Part shown: positions 54,615 through 64,000 of the stretch, one piece after another
How the letters are laid out: every line of letters starts with the position of its first letter
How positions within the stretch are numbered: position 1 is the first letter of the stretch
NCBI GenBank assembly: GCA_900455085.1
Contig: UGTZ01000001.1
Span: 898,501-962,500, forward strand
Direction of reading: 5' to 3'
From: Providencia rettgeri
Lineage (GTDB): Bacteria; Pseudomonadota; Gammaproteobacteria; Enterobacterales; Enterobacteriaceae
DNA: 64,000 nt
The notes under the pieces: generated by a model
Told to the model about the DNA's origin: nothing
The model's input: the letters and a program-made list of their open reading frames with translations, nothing else
The model's database searches: none
Position numbers and translations under genes: made by a program

Positions 54615-55915
54615 TTAGACAATCATTGGTGCAATGATAAAACCGAAGGCGACACCTGCAATAATTCCACCTAGGCCTGGTAACATAAAGGGATGATTTA
54701 AAATATATTTTCCAACCCGAGTAGACCCTGTTGAGTCGAATTCAATTGCTGCTAATGATGTTGGGTAAGTGGGTAAGACAAATACTCCGGTGACGGCGAC
54801 AAAAGAGGCCAAAATTGCCCATGTGGGAACATCTAAGGCAATAGCTAACGGAATAATTAATGGTGTTGTGGCACCTTGTGAATATAACAATGCACAGGTA
54901 AAAAACAGAACTAAAGCTAATAAAATAGGATATGCAGATAACACATCTCCAGCTATCGCTTTAATTTGGTCCATGTGTGCATCAACAAATGTCGTCCCTA
55001 AGGTAACAATACCCAATATCACTGCAAGTGAACTCATTCCTGAACGGAAAGTGGGTGCTAGAACGATTGAGTTTGGTGATGTTTACAGAATATCACCATC
55101 AAACATGCAGCACTTAACATGCAGATGATAATAATATCGCGAGTGCCCATAGGTTTACCGATATCAAAGCCGGGACGCAATTGCGGAAAGGCAGCAAGGA
55201 TGACAATCGCGACAGTGGCAATGATAAACAAGACAACTGAAAACTTTTCTCTGGTGGTGCTTTCACCTGTTTTTTCTTCGTATTTATGGACTAAGCCCTT
55301 TTGTAAGCGCTCAAGATAAACTTCATCGTCTTCTAGTTCACAGCCTTGGCGTGATGCGATAAATGCCGCAACCATGGCTGCAACAAAAGAGGCAGGTAAG
55401 CAGACTGACATGACAACGATGAAAGTAACGCCATTACCTTCCATTATTGTCAACATTGCTGCCATTGCGGCGCTGATTGGCGAACCTGAAATAGCAATTT
55501 GTGATGCAACCACTGAGCCTGCTAATGTTCGGGATGGGCGAATGCCTGAATCTTTTGCGATTTCGGCTATCACTGGTAGCATAGAGAAAACAATGAAGCC
55601 TGTACCAGCCATGATAGTCATCACCCAAGTGATGATTGGCGCTATAATATTCAGGTACTTAGGTTTTTTACGCATAAACTTACTGGCGAGGCGTACGAGA
55701 TAATCCATTCCACCTGCAGCTTGTAATGCAGATGCTGCTACCACGACGGTCATAATAATTAAAATAACATCAACAGGTGGGGAGCCAATAGGTAAACCAA
55801 ACCCAATGGTTAGAACTGCTAATCCTAATCCACCGCAGAGTCCTATACCAATTCCCCCCATCCGTATACCGAAGAATATTGCACCTAATACAACAATGAT
55901 TTCTAGCCAAACCAT
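54615..55915 (-). pseudogene. Anaerobic C4-dicarboxylate transporter (Dcu family), one frameshift
   Basis: About 433 codons over two frames, the length of DcuA/DcuB. The first part starts at ATG 55915 (MVWLEIIVVLGAIFFGIRMG; GGAG upstream) and carries GSPPVDVILIIMTVVVAASA and MAGTGFIVFSMLPVI. It runs out of frame after ACLMVIFCK near 55080. The other frame continues as SPNSIVLAPTFRSGMSSLAV, then FVLPTYPTSLAAIEFD and LNHPFMLPGLGGI, the C-terminal half. DcuA/B exchange aspartate or fumarate for succinate. The racemase-like gene directly upstream suggests amino-dicarboxylate use. One base changes the outcome, so error is possible. Confidence 0.75.
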
Positions 55916-55985
55916 AATCGTCTCCAATAGACAATATATTGTCATTAGTAATATTAAAAATTAATTTTTGATATTTGATATAAAA

Positions 55986-56715
55986 TTAAATATTTTTATT
56001 TATCATTAAATTTTGTTTCCCGACTCTACTTTCATACCAGTGAATACTTGCTCTGACTAAGGTACTGGTTGAGTCGATATATTTATCTGGATAATTATTT
56101 ATTTCATTTTCAAGAATGACGGGAACTTCAGTGCAGCCAAGAACAATAATTTCTGCACCTCGGGAGAATAATGCCTCAGCTTGTTTTTTCATAATGGCCT
56201 CAGCCATTTTTTTATTTCCTGATTTTAATAAATAAATGCTTTCCATAACTTTGTCTTGGCTTTCTTTATCAGGCGTGATGCAGTTTAAATATTTATTTTC
56301 TATATTTTTTTGATACAACCCCATATACATAGTGGCATTTGTTGCAAGTAATCCGATATTTTTTTTCTTGGTTGCTAGCACTTCTTTCATTGTTGTCTCA
56401 ACAATACTTAGCATATCGACGTGGCAAATATCTTTCAGTTCACTAAACCAATAATGTGCTGTGTTACAAGGAATAACAATACATTCAGCACCTGCATTTT
56501 CTAGTTTTTTTTAGATAGTCAGTCATTAAAGGTAGAGGAGATTCACCATGGTTTAATAGCGCCTCTGTTCGATCTGGTATATCAGGAATAGATGATATAA
56601 TTAAAGGGATATGCTCTTGGTCTCTATTTGCTACGGTATAATTAACGAATTTATTAAATAAATCGACAGTAGCGGCAGGTCCCATACCACCTAATACACC
56701 AATTAAACCTTTCAT
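55986..56715 (-). pseudogene. Aspartate/glutamate racemase family protein, frameshift in A8
   Basis: About 242 codons over two frames from ATG 56715 (MKGLIGVLGGMGPAATVDLF). The first catalytic cysteine is in the restored IVIPCNTAHYW, the second in IIVLGCTEVPVI, both as in PLP-independent Asp/Glu racemases. The frame is lost at the T8 run 56505-56512 (A8 in the gene): with seven the reading LKKLENAGAECIVIPCN continues cleanly. It lies 70 bp upstream of the broken Dcu gene and would share its mRNA. Either an error or inactivation by slippage. Confidence 0.75.
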
Positions 56716-57175
56716 TTTAATACCCCTGCATTTCATTAGCCTTTTTATAAAATAAAAATCAATAAATGCTTATCTTTCTTCATTTATTTAACATATAGGT
56801 TGGTATTCAAATAATCATTGAATTAAATATCACTGCCATAACCTATGGTTAATATTTATCAATGTTTATCTAGAATGAGAAATGCAAGTAAGTATGGGTT
56901 GATGCAAGATATGCATTAAGTTTTTTATTCAAAATAAAATTATTTTAATGAATTGCTCTGAGGGCCTGAATAGACTGGGTTTTATGATGTAAATAAATTA
57001 AATAAAATTAATTTTTGATTTTTGTTAATGTTTTAAATAGTAGGGCTATGCATAATACAAATAATGTATCTACAAATTTTGTTTGGTTGCTTAACTAATC
57101 ATTAACTTAAAATATCAATAAAAACACTTTTAATTTCTTATATTTTAACAGCAAGTCAATTTAAGGCTTAATAAG
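56716..57175. promoter_or_regulatory. Divergent gap, racemase-Dcu unit / LysR regulator
   Basis: About 460 bp of A+T-rich DNA holding both promoters. AATAAATG and CATTTATT with a 12-bp spacer near 56761-56789 form an inverted repeat of the T-N11-A kind but are low in complexity. No ORF. Confidence 0.4.
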
Positions 57176-58084
57176 ATGAAGAATATAGAAACAAAATGGC
57201 TATATGATTTTTTAACACTAGAGTCGTGCCGACATTTTTCTCATGCCGCAGAACAACGAAATATTTCTCAGCCCGCGTTTAGCCGTCGTATTAAAGCGTT
57301 AGAGGAAGCTATTGGTGTTGAATTATTTGATAGAACGACTTCCCCTTTACAGTTATCTGAAGAGGGCAAAATTTTCCATTCCCAAGCACGTAGTTTACTA
57401 CAACAACTGGAATGTAACTTAAATGAATTATCCGGCCATAATGTATTGAGTCTACCAAATATTAAAATTGCTGCCGCTCATTCGTTGTCATTAACATTAC
57501 TACCTAAATTAGTCCATGGGCTGTCCGGTTACGGTGAGGAGTTTGTTTACCATGTTGAAGCCATTGATGTCGTACAAGTTGTCAACGCATTGAGAGAAGG
57601 GAAGAGTGACTTTATTATCTCATTTTATGATGAAGATCTCATGCAATCTCCATTTTCCTCATTGAATGTATTTGAATCTGAATTATACCCAATTTGTGCC
57701 GCAGATGAGCATGGTAAGCCGCTATTTGACATCTATCAACCTCAAGTGCCGTTGTTGAATTACACAAGTGCTTCATATATGGGAAGGTTAGTTAATCGTC
57801 GGTTAAGTGAATTTGGTACGATCAATTCGAAAACACTTTTTATGTCATCAATGAGTGAGTTATTAAAAAATATGGCTTTGGATGGTCATGGCATAGCATG
57901 GTTGCCTATTTATTCTGTAGTGAATGAATTGAAAGAAAAGAAACTCGTTTGTCTAGATACGCCTGAATTAACGATACCTATCCAAGCTTATATCTACCGT
58001 ATGGATACAAGGCTAAATAAAACTGCAGAGGACTTTTGGCGCATTTTAAAAAAGAATATTCCAGAGGATTTACGGCACTTATAG
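57176..58084 (+). CDS. LysR-family regulator, HypT/YjiE-like
   Basis: 302 residues. N-terminal winged HTH: IETKWLYDFLTLESCRHFSH, QPAFSRRIKALEEAIGVELF. The effector domain begins near 90 (IKIAAAHSLSLTLLPKLVHG) and has LLNYTSASYMGRLVNRRLSE and MSSMSELLKNMALDGHGIAW, all close to E. coli HypT (YjiE), a hypochlorite-responsive activator. Met and Cys residues needed for oxidation sensing cannot be judged by eye. It is divergent from the racemase-Dcu unit and may instead control that. Confidence 0.8.
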   Translation: MKNIETKWLYDFLTLESCRHFSHAAEQRNISQPAFSRRIKALEEAIGVELFDRTTSPLQLSEEGKIFHSQARSLLQQLECNLNELSGHNVLSLPNIKIAAAHSLSLTLLPKLVHGLSGYGEEFVYHVEAIDVVQVVNALREGKSDFIISFYDEDLMQSPFSSLNVFESELYPICAADEHGKPLFDIYQPQVPLLNYTSASYMGRLVNRRLSEFGTINSKTLFMSSMSELLKNMALDGHGIAWLPIYSVVNELKEKKLVCLDTPELTIPIQAYIYRMDTRLNKTAEDFWRILKKNIPEDLRHL

Positions 58085-58188
58085 TGTCGATGGGGAATTT
58101 ATAGATAAATAACCTGCTAAAATAAACAGGTTATTAAAATAATTCACATTTTATTTAGCGAAAATATATCACTTTGAAAAAGAAAGAA

Positions 58189-58902
58189 TTAGTGATCTAA
58201 AGAAACAGAGTGGACATACTCCAACTGTTTTAAGGAGCAGTAAAATTCAGGTAAAGTGATTTTTTGGCGTACTAATAGCTTTAAATTTACCTCGACACGC
58301 TCTTTCTTGATATCTCTGATGGTGAGATTCTCAATTAAGTCTTTGTGGCTTTTTAGGTACTCAATAAGCAAAGGAACACCTTTTTCATGAGTAAATAGCA
58401 TTCGAACTTTAATTTTTCCTAGTTTTTGGTTTCTCATCTGAAATAAAGCAACTTGAGGACTGAGTTGTATTGCTAAGAAAAAAAGGATTGTAACGATGAC
58501 TGCATGCCAGTAGAACCCTGAACCACAGGCAATTCCAACACCGGCTGAAGCCCAAACAATGGCTGCAGTTGTTAGACCTGAAATGGCATCATCACGACGA
58601 TGCAATATAACCCCAGCGCCTAGAAAGCCGACCCCACTAATTATTTGTGCAGCTAATCTCATTGGGTCGCTACGTATATTGTCAGAGATATTGGCGTAAT
58701 GCTCCGCTGATTGAATAGAAACGATGGTTAATAAACAGCTGGCAACGGCGATAATGACACAAGTTTTAAAACCAACAGGTTTTCCCTTTGATTCACGTTC
58801 TAAGCCAATTAAGCCGCCTAAGATAAAGGCGGCCAGTAGTTTAGCAATACTCGATAGTGATAAAGGGCCAATGGTGTCAACAAACTGTATAAATAAATCC
58901 AT
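58189..58902 (-). CDS. mgtC: MgtC/SapB family membrane protein
   Basis: 237 residues: four to five spans with AAFILGGLIGLERESKGKPV (about 24-43), the conserved acidic and Arg residues, then GVGFLGAGVILHRRD and GLTTAAIVWASAGVG, followed by a C-terminal cytoplasmic ACT-like domain. MgtC helps growth in low Mg2+ and in macrophages and inhibits the F1Fo ATPase. No mgtA/mgtB or long leader is present. It lies 38 bp after the NupG-like gene on the same strand. Confidence 0.85.
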   Translation of the reverse strand: MDLFIQFVDTIGPLSLSSIAKLLAAFILGGLIGLERESKGKPVGFKTCVIIAVASCLLTIVSIQSAEHYANISDNIRSDPMRLAAQIISGVGFLGAGVILHRRDDAISGLTTAAIVWASAGVGIACGSGFYWHAVIVTILFFLAIQLSPQVALFQMRNQKLGKIKVRMLFTHEKGVPLLIEYLKSHKDLIENLTIRDIKKERVEVNLKLLVRQKITLPEFYCSLKQLEYVHSVSLDH

Positions 58903-58940
58903 GGCTTGCTCCTGACGTGACCTTACCCTTTCCTTAATTA

Positions 58941-60187
58941 TTATTGTGCTGTAACGCGATTTGCTGGTTTTTCATTTTCCCCATTTTTCTTTTTAGACAC
59001 ATCGTCTTTAAAGAAGAAGATAAAGAAAACGGTGACAACAGCGGCGACGATAGCCGGGTAATGCCAGAATGTTCCCCATTGTGGTAATGCTGCGCTACCT
59101 GTCTCTGTGACAGTTGAATTAAAGATTTCACCACAAATTGTTGAAGCAAATAATAAGCCAAAGCCATTTGAAACAATAAAGCGTAAACCCTGAGCTTGCG
59201 CTCTGATCTCAGGTTTTGCTTTACGGTCAACGTAGATATCACCTGCTGTAAAGAAGAAGTCCCAGCATAATCCTTGAAGCATCAATCCGAAAATAATGAA
59301 GTAGAAACCGGAATCTACTGCGGCATAGGAAAATAACATTGAACGAATAATCCAACTTACTGCGCCAAGAAGTAAGGTGATTTTGAAACCGAATTTCATT
59401 AAGAAGAATGACAGTACAAACATAAATAGGACTTCACATGCAATACCAATTTGCATGATAGATGCTGCATTATCGAATCCAAGTGTTTTAATAAATACAG
59501 GGATATAAGCGGAGTAAGCTGTTTTCGGTATCATTAATACAAAGATACTAAACATTAAGATAGCGAAATAACGGTCTTTAAATAATGAAAGTGCATCTAA
59601 ACATAGAATATCTCTAGCGGAGAAAGGTTTACCTTTCGCTTTTGGTGGTGTATTTGGCAAAGTAAAGCAGTAGAAACCTAGTAATACAGCAACAGCGGAT
59701 GCGATATACCAAGTCATGGTACTACCCGAGAAGCCCATTTCCCCTAATATAAATCCGATAGCCATAAAACCGAATGTGCCAAATACACGAATAATAGGGA
59801 AATATTTCACACCATTAATATGAGAGAAGCTGATGCTATTAGAAAGCGCAGTTGTTGGATAAAACAGTAGCCCAATAATAAAATCATAAACAGGGTCATG
59901 CCGCTATTTTGTGCCTCAATAAATTGAGGCACACATAGAATGACGGCCGCATTAATTAAATGCAGTGCTCCCATTACTTTTTGTGAAGCAAAGAAACGGT
60001 CAGCAACCATACCAATGAATAAAGGGGAAATAATGGTTGCTATACCTAATAAAGCGTAAGCATTACCAATGATGTTTGCCATCCCATAAGTACTTAACAC
60101 AAGTCCCATTGTCATATTCCATGCGCCTTGCATGAAATATTGCACAAACATCATGATCAGTAAGCGAGAGGTTATTTTCATATCCAT
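58941..60187 (-). pseudogene. NupG-like nucleoside:H+ symporter (MFS), one frameshift
   Basis: About 415 codons over two frames, the length of NupG/XapB (about 418). The first frame, from 60187, gives RLLIMMFVQYFMQGAWNMTM to LLLGYCFIQQ. The other frame then continues LFYPTTALSNSISFSHINGV KYFPIIRVFG and the rest, ending at 58941. NupG-type signatures are SNSISF and PEIRAQAQGLRF. The break is near 59865-59885 in a T/A-rich stretch. It lies 14 bp after the metallohydrolase gene and forms one operon with it, so a nucleotide or nucleoside-like substrate is plausible. Confidence 0.7.
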
Positions 60188-60201
60188 GATTAGTTTTCCT
60201 C

Positions 60202-61023
60202 TTAATATGCTTCTAGCGTTAATCCGTCATAAGCAACGCGGATATTATAAGGTGCACAAACCGCTTCTAATTCGTCATGAAGTAATTTGCCACTATGGGA
60301 AATATGTGAAACAGCAATTTGAGTTTCTGAATGCAGGCAGCCTTGTTGCTGCAGTTTTTCTTTAGCTGCAAAGACGGTTTCTAGGCTCATGTGATTATCT
60401 GTACGATTTTTCCCATTGAGCCCGTAAGTGCATTCAAATACGACGATATCAAGTTGTTTATTTTCCAACCATTTCCAGGTTAATTCAGGGAACCAACCTG
60501 AATCATGTCCATAAAAAATAGTTTTTCCATTTTTTTCAATATGATAGACATAGCAAAGTTCCCACTTAGCATGGTTTGCAAGTAATGGCGTAATTTTATA
60601 ACCGTTTCTTTCGATGGTGATAAAAGGGACTAAGCAGTGGAAATCGAAACGCTCTTTACTGTAGCCAGGTAGAACGTCAAGGCAGCCATTAATTGCTCGG
60701 TCATTACCAAAAATATGTAATGGATGGTGAATTTCAAAACCATAACCTTCCATGCGGCTGAATAAATCGCCGACATTAAAATGGTCAGGATGAGTATGGG
60801 TAAATAGTAAGCTTTCAAACTTAGTTGCATCCATTCCGTCACGCATTAACTGATAGCTAAATGTCGGGGAAACATCGATCAACATAAGATCATCCACAAT
60901 GGCGGAAGAATGGGTCCTAATATCTTTTCCTCCAAGCTCTCTTGCTTTTTGGCAGTGCTCACAGCGGCAGAAAGGATTTGGTATGCCTTCAGAAGCCGCG
61001 GTGCCTAAAAAGTGAAGTTTCAT
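60202..61023 (-). CDS. PhnP-like metallo-beta-lactamase-fold hydrolase
   Basis: 273 residues. MKLHFLGTAASEGIPNPFCR, then FCRCEHCQKAR (a zinc-binding Cys cluster as in PhnP), LFTHTHPDHFNVGDL as the HxHxDH metal site (about 74-88), GHDSG (about 170-174) and SHISHSGK near the C-terminus. The family covers PhnP (cyclic phosphate diesterase) and PQQ-biosynthesis relatives. The gene is co-oriented with the NupG-like MFS gene and divergent from the LacI-SBP gene, so a shared regulated substrate, probably phosphorylated or cyclic, is inferred. Confidence 0.8.
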   Translation of the reverse strand: MKLHFLGTAASEGIPNPFCRCEHCQKARELGGKDIRTHSSAIVDDLMLIDVSPTFSYQLMRDGMDATKFESLLFTHTHPDHFNVGDLFSRMEGYGFEIHHPLHIFGNDRAINGCLDVLPGYSKERFDFHCLVPFITIERNGYKITPLLANHAKWELCYVYHIEKNGKTIFYGHDSGWFPELTWKWLENKQLDIVVFECTYGLNGKNRTDNHMSLETVFAAKEKLQQQGCLHSETQIAVSHISHSGKLLHDELEAVCAPYNIRVAYDGLTLEAY

Positions 61024-61101
61024 AATAATTACCTGTATTTTATAGTTTTATTTTGGAATTTTTGATCCCTGGTGTTGGTGTTCAAACAAAAAATAAATCA
61101 A

Positions 61102-61114
61102 TTTGAACGTTCCA
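61102..61114 (+). promoter_or_regulatory. LacI-type operator (left copy)
   Basis: TTTGAACGTTCCA; palindromic core GAACGTTC at 61105-61112. Position suits repression of the hydrolase-MFS unit. Confidence 0.65.
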
Positions 61115-61286
61115 ATGGTAATGCTGGGGGGTTGTTATTGCCAATAAATGTTATTTAGATCAGTGATCTCATTCAAAGATTATTTTTTATATAATTGATT
61201 TTCTTATTATTTAATATTGCCCTGCAAAAGAAAGGCAAGAAAAGTAATCTTTATTTTATTCGTTTGTTTTATAAACTAATTGAGAG

Positions 61287-61299
61287 TGGAACGTTCAAA
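61287..61299 (-). promoter_or_regulatory. LacI-type operator (right copy, inverted)
   Basis: TGGAACGTTCAAA; core GAACGTTC at 61289-61296, an exact reverse complement of the left copy at 184 bp between centres, suited to autoregulation and DNA looping. Confidence 0.65.
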
Positions 61300-61370
61300 T
61301 CAATTATCGGTAGTCGCGATGAATAATTCAGGTATGCTATTGGCAGCAATAATCAAGGTGAAAAAGACAA

Positions 61371-63595
61371 ATGGCAACAATCAAGGATATCGCAAAATTA
61401 GCAGGTGTTTCTCATGGAACCGTTTCTAATGTTTTGAATAAGCGGGGGAATGTGAGTGTTGAGAAAATTGAAGCAGTCTATAAAGCCGCCAAGCAAATGG
61501 GGGTACCAGTTAAATACACAAGCTCAATTATTGAGAACCAATAAGAGCCAAAAGATAGCAATACTTTTACCGCAATTGGTGTCTGATAAGTATGCAATAT
61601 TTTTTAATTCATTTAGGCAATCTATGGCTCAGTATCCAGAGATAACTTATGATCTATTCTTGACGGATGATCTGGAAACCGACAGAACTCGATGCATTAC
61701 AAAAAATTGCCGCTGGTGGCTATAAGCAAGTCGTAGCAGTCAGTTGTTTGCAGGATGCCGCTATCTATTTTGACACCTTAAAATTAGCCGCTTCTCAAAT
61801 TATTTTTATTTATCGTCAGCCTGTAAACGCTTACCACTTTTTCACATTGGATTACTCCCAGGCAGCTGATGCCATTTGCCAACAAATTGCGACAAGTCGA
61901 AGCCAGCTAGTGGGTATTTTTAGTGATGATCATGGTGATTTAGAGCACGCCACCTTTGTCAGTGAGTTACAAAATAACCTTAAACAGCAGGCCCCGAATA
62001 AAAAATTTATTATTATTCGTGCTTCTAATGATGAATCTTATAAGGCAGCTTTTGATTTTTTCTCTGAGGAGCAAATACCCGATTTATTTGTTGCTGAAGA
62101 CATTGAAAAAGCTAGTTTTTTAACCCAAGCTAGTTTTTTTTGGTAGTGAAGGTGATTGCCCTGCAATTTTTGCTTTAAGTGGTAACATTCCTCCGATACT
62201 AAAAGGGTTACATTGTTTCCCAATGAACTATGCACAATTAGGGTTGGAAGTGGTCGATGAACTGATGAGAGAAGATCACGCAAAGAAAACGGTGGGGAAG
62301 AATACTGTCTACGTTCGTAATCAAAGTGGTAACCTTTATACGGCAACATCGGCAATAATTACTGACAATAAATCCGATCCAACCTTAAATTTACTCATTT
62401 TACCCAGCCCTTCAACAAACGCACTTAAAAAGCTACTGCCACATTTTTATCGACAAACAGGAATTAAGGTTAATTTAGCAGTTTATCCTTATGATGAAGT
62501 TTACCAAATTTTAGGGCAGCTCCATTTACATCCTTATTATGATTTACTACGTATCGATATGGCCTGCTTTCCTTGGTTTGCGGAACGCATCTTGCAACCG
62601 TTAGATAAAGTCGGGAATGGGGTGACTGATTTATTAAGTAACTTTTCCTTACCAACACAGCAAAAATTTAGTTTGGTGAATGATACTGCTTATGCAATGC
62701 CATTTGATGCCAGTGCACAAATGTTATTTTATCGTAAAGATCTCTTTGAAGATCCTATTTTAAAAAGAATGTATTACGAGAAAACAGGAACAAGAACTAA
62801 CAGTACCGACTTCTTTTGATGAATACGATCAGGTAACCCAATTTTTTACAGAGCTACATGAAGAAGGTGAGTTTTTACGGCCTATCGGTGCATCAACGAC
62901 GTTAGGCAGTGCGGGGTTAATTGCCACTGAGTACTTATTAAGGTATTACGCGGCAGGAGGAAAGTTAATAAGTAATGGTAATATTCCTAGATTAGAAATG
63001 CCATTAGCGGGTCAGGTATTAGATGAATACCTCCACCAGGTTTCTATTACAGAAAATATTCATAATAAATGGTGGAGCGAATCAGTCGAACAATTTGAGC
63101 AAGGGAAACTTGCTATGCTGATTGCTTATATGAACCTATTTAACGATGTTGCTCACAGTAATATTTTCCCTAAAATTGGTTTTGCCCCTGTACCAGGGGG
63201 AGTCCCTCAATTGGGGGGTGGGGCATTAGGGGTATCTCGCTATAGCCAAAAAACACATTATGCAGAACAATTTTATCGTTGGCTTTATTCACCAATAGTA
63301 ATGGATCACCTCATTTTGTTGGGTGGAAACAGTAAATCATCAAGATTTCAGCCATAATCAAGAGGTTTGCTATCGCTACCCATGGATGCCACTGGCTTAT
63401 CAAGAAATAAATCGAGGTATCCGTGAATCTTCAATTCCAAACGGTAAGTTGTTTAATTTGCGCCAAGCTGAAGTCATTATTGGGCAAGGAATTACTAATG
63501 TTGTGAATAAAATCATGACTATAGATGAGGCGATTGAGTATATTAACCAGCGCTTATTGGTTGATACGCAAGGTGAGAGGCAAATAACGGGTTAA
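61371..63595 (+). pseudogene. LacI-type regulator fused to an ABC solute-binding domain; five +1 frameshifts
   Basis: Joined over five frame changes this is a protein of about 740 residues. HTH: MATIKDIAKLAGVSHGTVSN. Then a Peripla_BP-like segment (SQKIAILLPQLVSDKYAIFF; QLVGIFSDDHGDLEHATFVS). Then an SBP_bac_1-type domain without signal peptide (LNLLILPSPSTNALKKLLPH; NDTAYAMPFDASAQMLFYRK; LAMLIAYMNLFNDVAHSNIF; GALGVSRYSQKTHYAEQFYR). Breaks: G5 at 61499-61503, about 61675-61690, T8 at 62134-62141, about 62780-62795 and about 63322-63330; each is explained by one extra base. It would be a cytoplasmic repressor sensing its ligand with two different binding folds. As written it is dead, unless these are sequencing indels. 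Confidence 0.7.
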
Positions 63596-63929
63596 TTGGT
63601 ATTTTAAATAAGCGGATAAACAAATGATAAGCTGTTACTAACTTTCAGTGTTATCCGCATAAGCTAGTTGCGATACAGGGCGTTTTGTTTAGTCATTTTT
63701 ACCGGTAGGTATAAAGCAAAAATAGCTTTTGAAGTAACCCTCAATTGCCCTCTTGGGAGGGTTCTCGGCATTTAGTAGCTGGTTTATGTATCTTTAATTC
63801 ATTTTTTTATTTCATTTCATTTTATAGGTTTAATAAACTTTCGATTTATCATTCGATTATTATTTAAAAAGAGTTATAGTAGTGATTAATTAATAAGTTA
63901 ATTAATCATAATATGATAGGTGAGTTATC
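63596..63929. other. Gap before the last gene
   Basis: About 330 bp. A GCGGATAA/TTATCCGC pairing at about 63612-63660 and a CCCTCTTGGGAGGG hairpin near 63750 are the only structures. The A+T-rich second half should hold the promoter of the lipoprotein gene. Confidence 0.4.
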
Positions 63930-64000
63930 TTGAGCTTAATTAGAAAATATCGCCATATTATCAGCGTTAGCCTGCTATCCTTATTGTTAATGGGATGCAA
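63930..64000 (+). CDS. Lipoprotein gene, 5' end only
   Basis: The first 23 codons of a gene cut by the window end. A TTG start preceded by AGGTGAG 5 nt upstream reads LSLIRKYRHIISVSLLSLLL MGC, a basic N-terminus, hydrophobic core and lipobox LLMGC, so the mature protein is lipid-anchored. Which lipoprotein it is (periplasmic adaptor, quinol oxidase subunit or other) cannot be told from this much. Confidence 0.6.
   Translation, partial: MSLIRKYRHIISVSLLSLLLMGC

Larger units (their letters stand above)
61024..61370. promoter_or_regulatory. Divergent control region with two inverted LacI-type sites
   Basis: About 350 bp between the metallohydrolase and LacI-SBP genes. TTTGAACGTTCCA at 61102-61114 and its exact reverse complement TGGAACGTTCAAA at 61287-61299 both have the ACGT centre typical of LacI-family operators. 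The first is 79 bp upstream of the hydrolase start, the second 72 bp upstream of the regulator start. Confidence 0.7.

Noticed and set aside
62134..62141. T8 tract as contingency (phase-variation) switch of the LacI-SBP gene
   Set aside because: Four other frame breaks in the same gene would remain, so slippage here alone could not restore it.
1..64000. CRISPR arrays, tRNA or rRNA genes, prophage att sites
   Set aside because: I looked for regularly spaced repeats, cloverleaf-like genes and long direct repeats at island borders and found none that I could support.

Overview
The window is AT-rich enterobacterial chromosome. It fits the Morganellaceae (Proteus/Morganella/Providencia group), most likely Providencia. 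Grounds: an Mrp-type chaperone-usher fimbrial cluster ending in an MrpJ-like regulator, ERIC repeats in many intergenic gaps, and hpa proteins that closely resemble E. coli ones in A+T-rich coding. The genus is inferred from remembered families, not from a search. I saw no rRNA, tRNA or CRISPR array.

Layout. (1) 1-10.4 kb, minus strand: a fimbrial operon (major pilin, second pilin, usher, chaperone, three minor subunits, a frame-broken tip adhesin), then a PglL-like O-oligosaccharyltransferase and an MrpJ-like repressor. Upstream lies a membrane winged-helix regulator with a FidL-like partner. (2) 10.7-26 kb: a complete 4-hydroxyphenylacetate (homoprotocatechuate) pathway, hpaG1-G2-E-D-F, MFS, gabD, hpaH-I-X-A-B-C, with divergent hpaR. 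The inserted gabD would oxidise the succinate semialdehyde released by HpaI. hpaA carries a frameshift. (3) 26-34.3 kb: a compact two-partner secretion/CDI-like locus: TpsB pore, TpsA exoprotein (broken by one frameshift) with a predicted deaminase toxin tip, and an unrecognised immunity candidate. (4) 34.3-41 kb: betT, ybiI, a GNAT, a small lipoprotein, a YetF-like membrane protein and cptA/eptC. (5) 41.1-41.9 kb: a complete IS1-family element with 8-bp target duplication. (6) 42-45 kb: a Kch-like K+ channel, ccmA-ccmB without the rest of the ccm operon, and an orphan haemagglutinin-repeat fragment. (7) 45.2-54 kb: a secreted PI-PLC-like enzyme, thioredoxin plus TSUP permease, a LacI regulator and a ribose-type ABC importer with a zinc alcohol dehydrogenase (polyol/tetritol uptake and oxidation is the likeliest theme). 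(8) 54.6-60 kb: broken Dcu transporter, broken Asp/Glu racemase, a HypT-like LysR regulator, MgtC and a broken NupG-like MFS. (9) 60.2-63.6 kb: a PhnP-like metallohydrolase divergent from a LacI/Peripla_BP/solute-binding-protein fusion carrying five +1 frameshifts. A lipoprotein gene runs off the end.

Twelve frame breaks occur in seven genes, nine of them between 31 and 64 kb and eight between 54.6 and 63.6 kb. Several sit in homopolymers, so sequencing indels and true gene decay both have to be considered before any of these is called dead. The points I rate highest are the deaminase-tipped CDI-like exoprotein with its orphan immunity gene, the oligosaccharyltransferase built into a chaperone-usher fimbrial operon, the LacI-SBP fusion with its pair of exact inverted operators, and the truncated ccm operon next to exoprotein debris.
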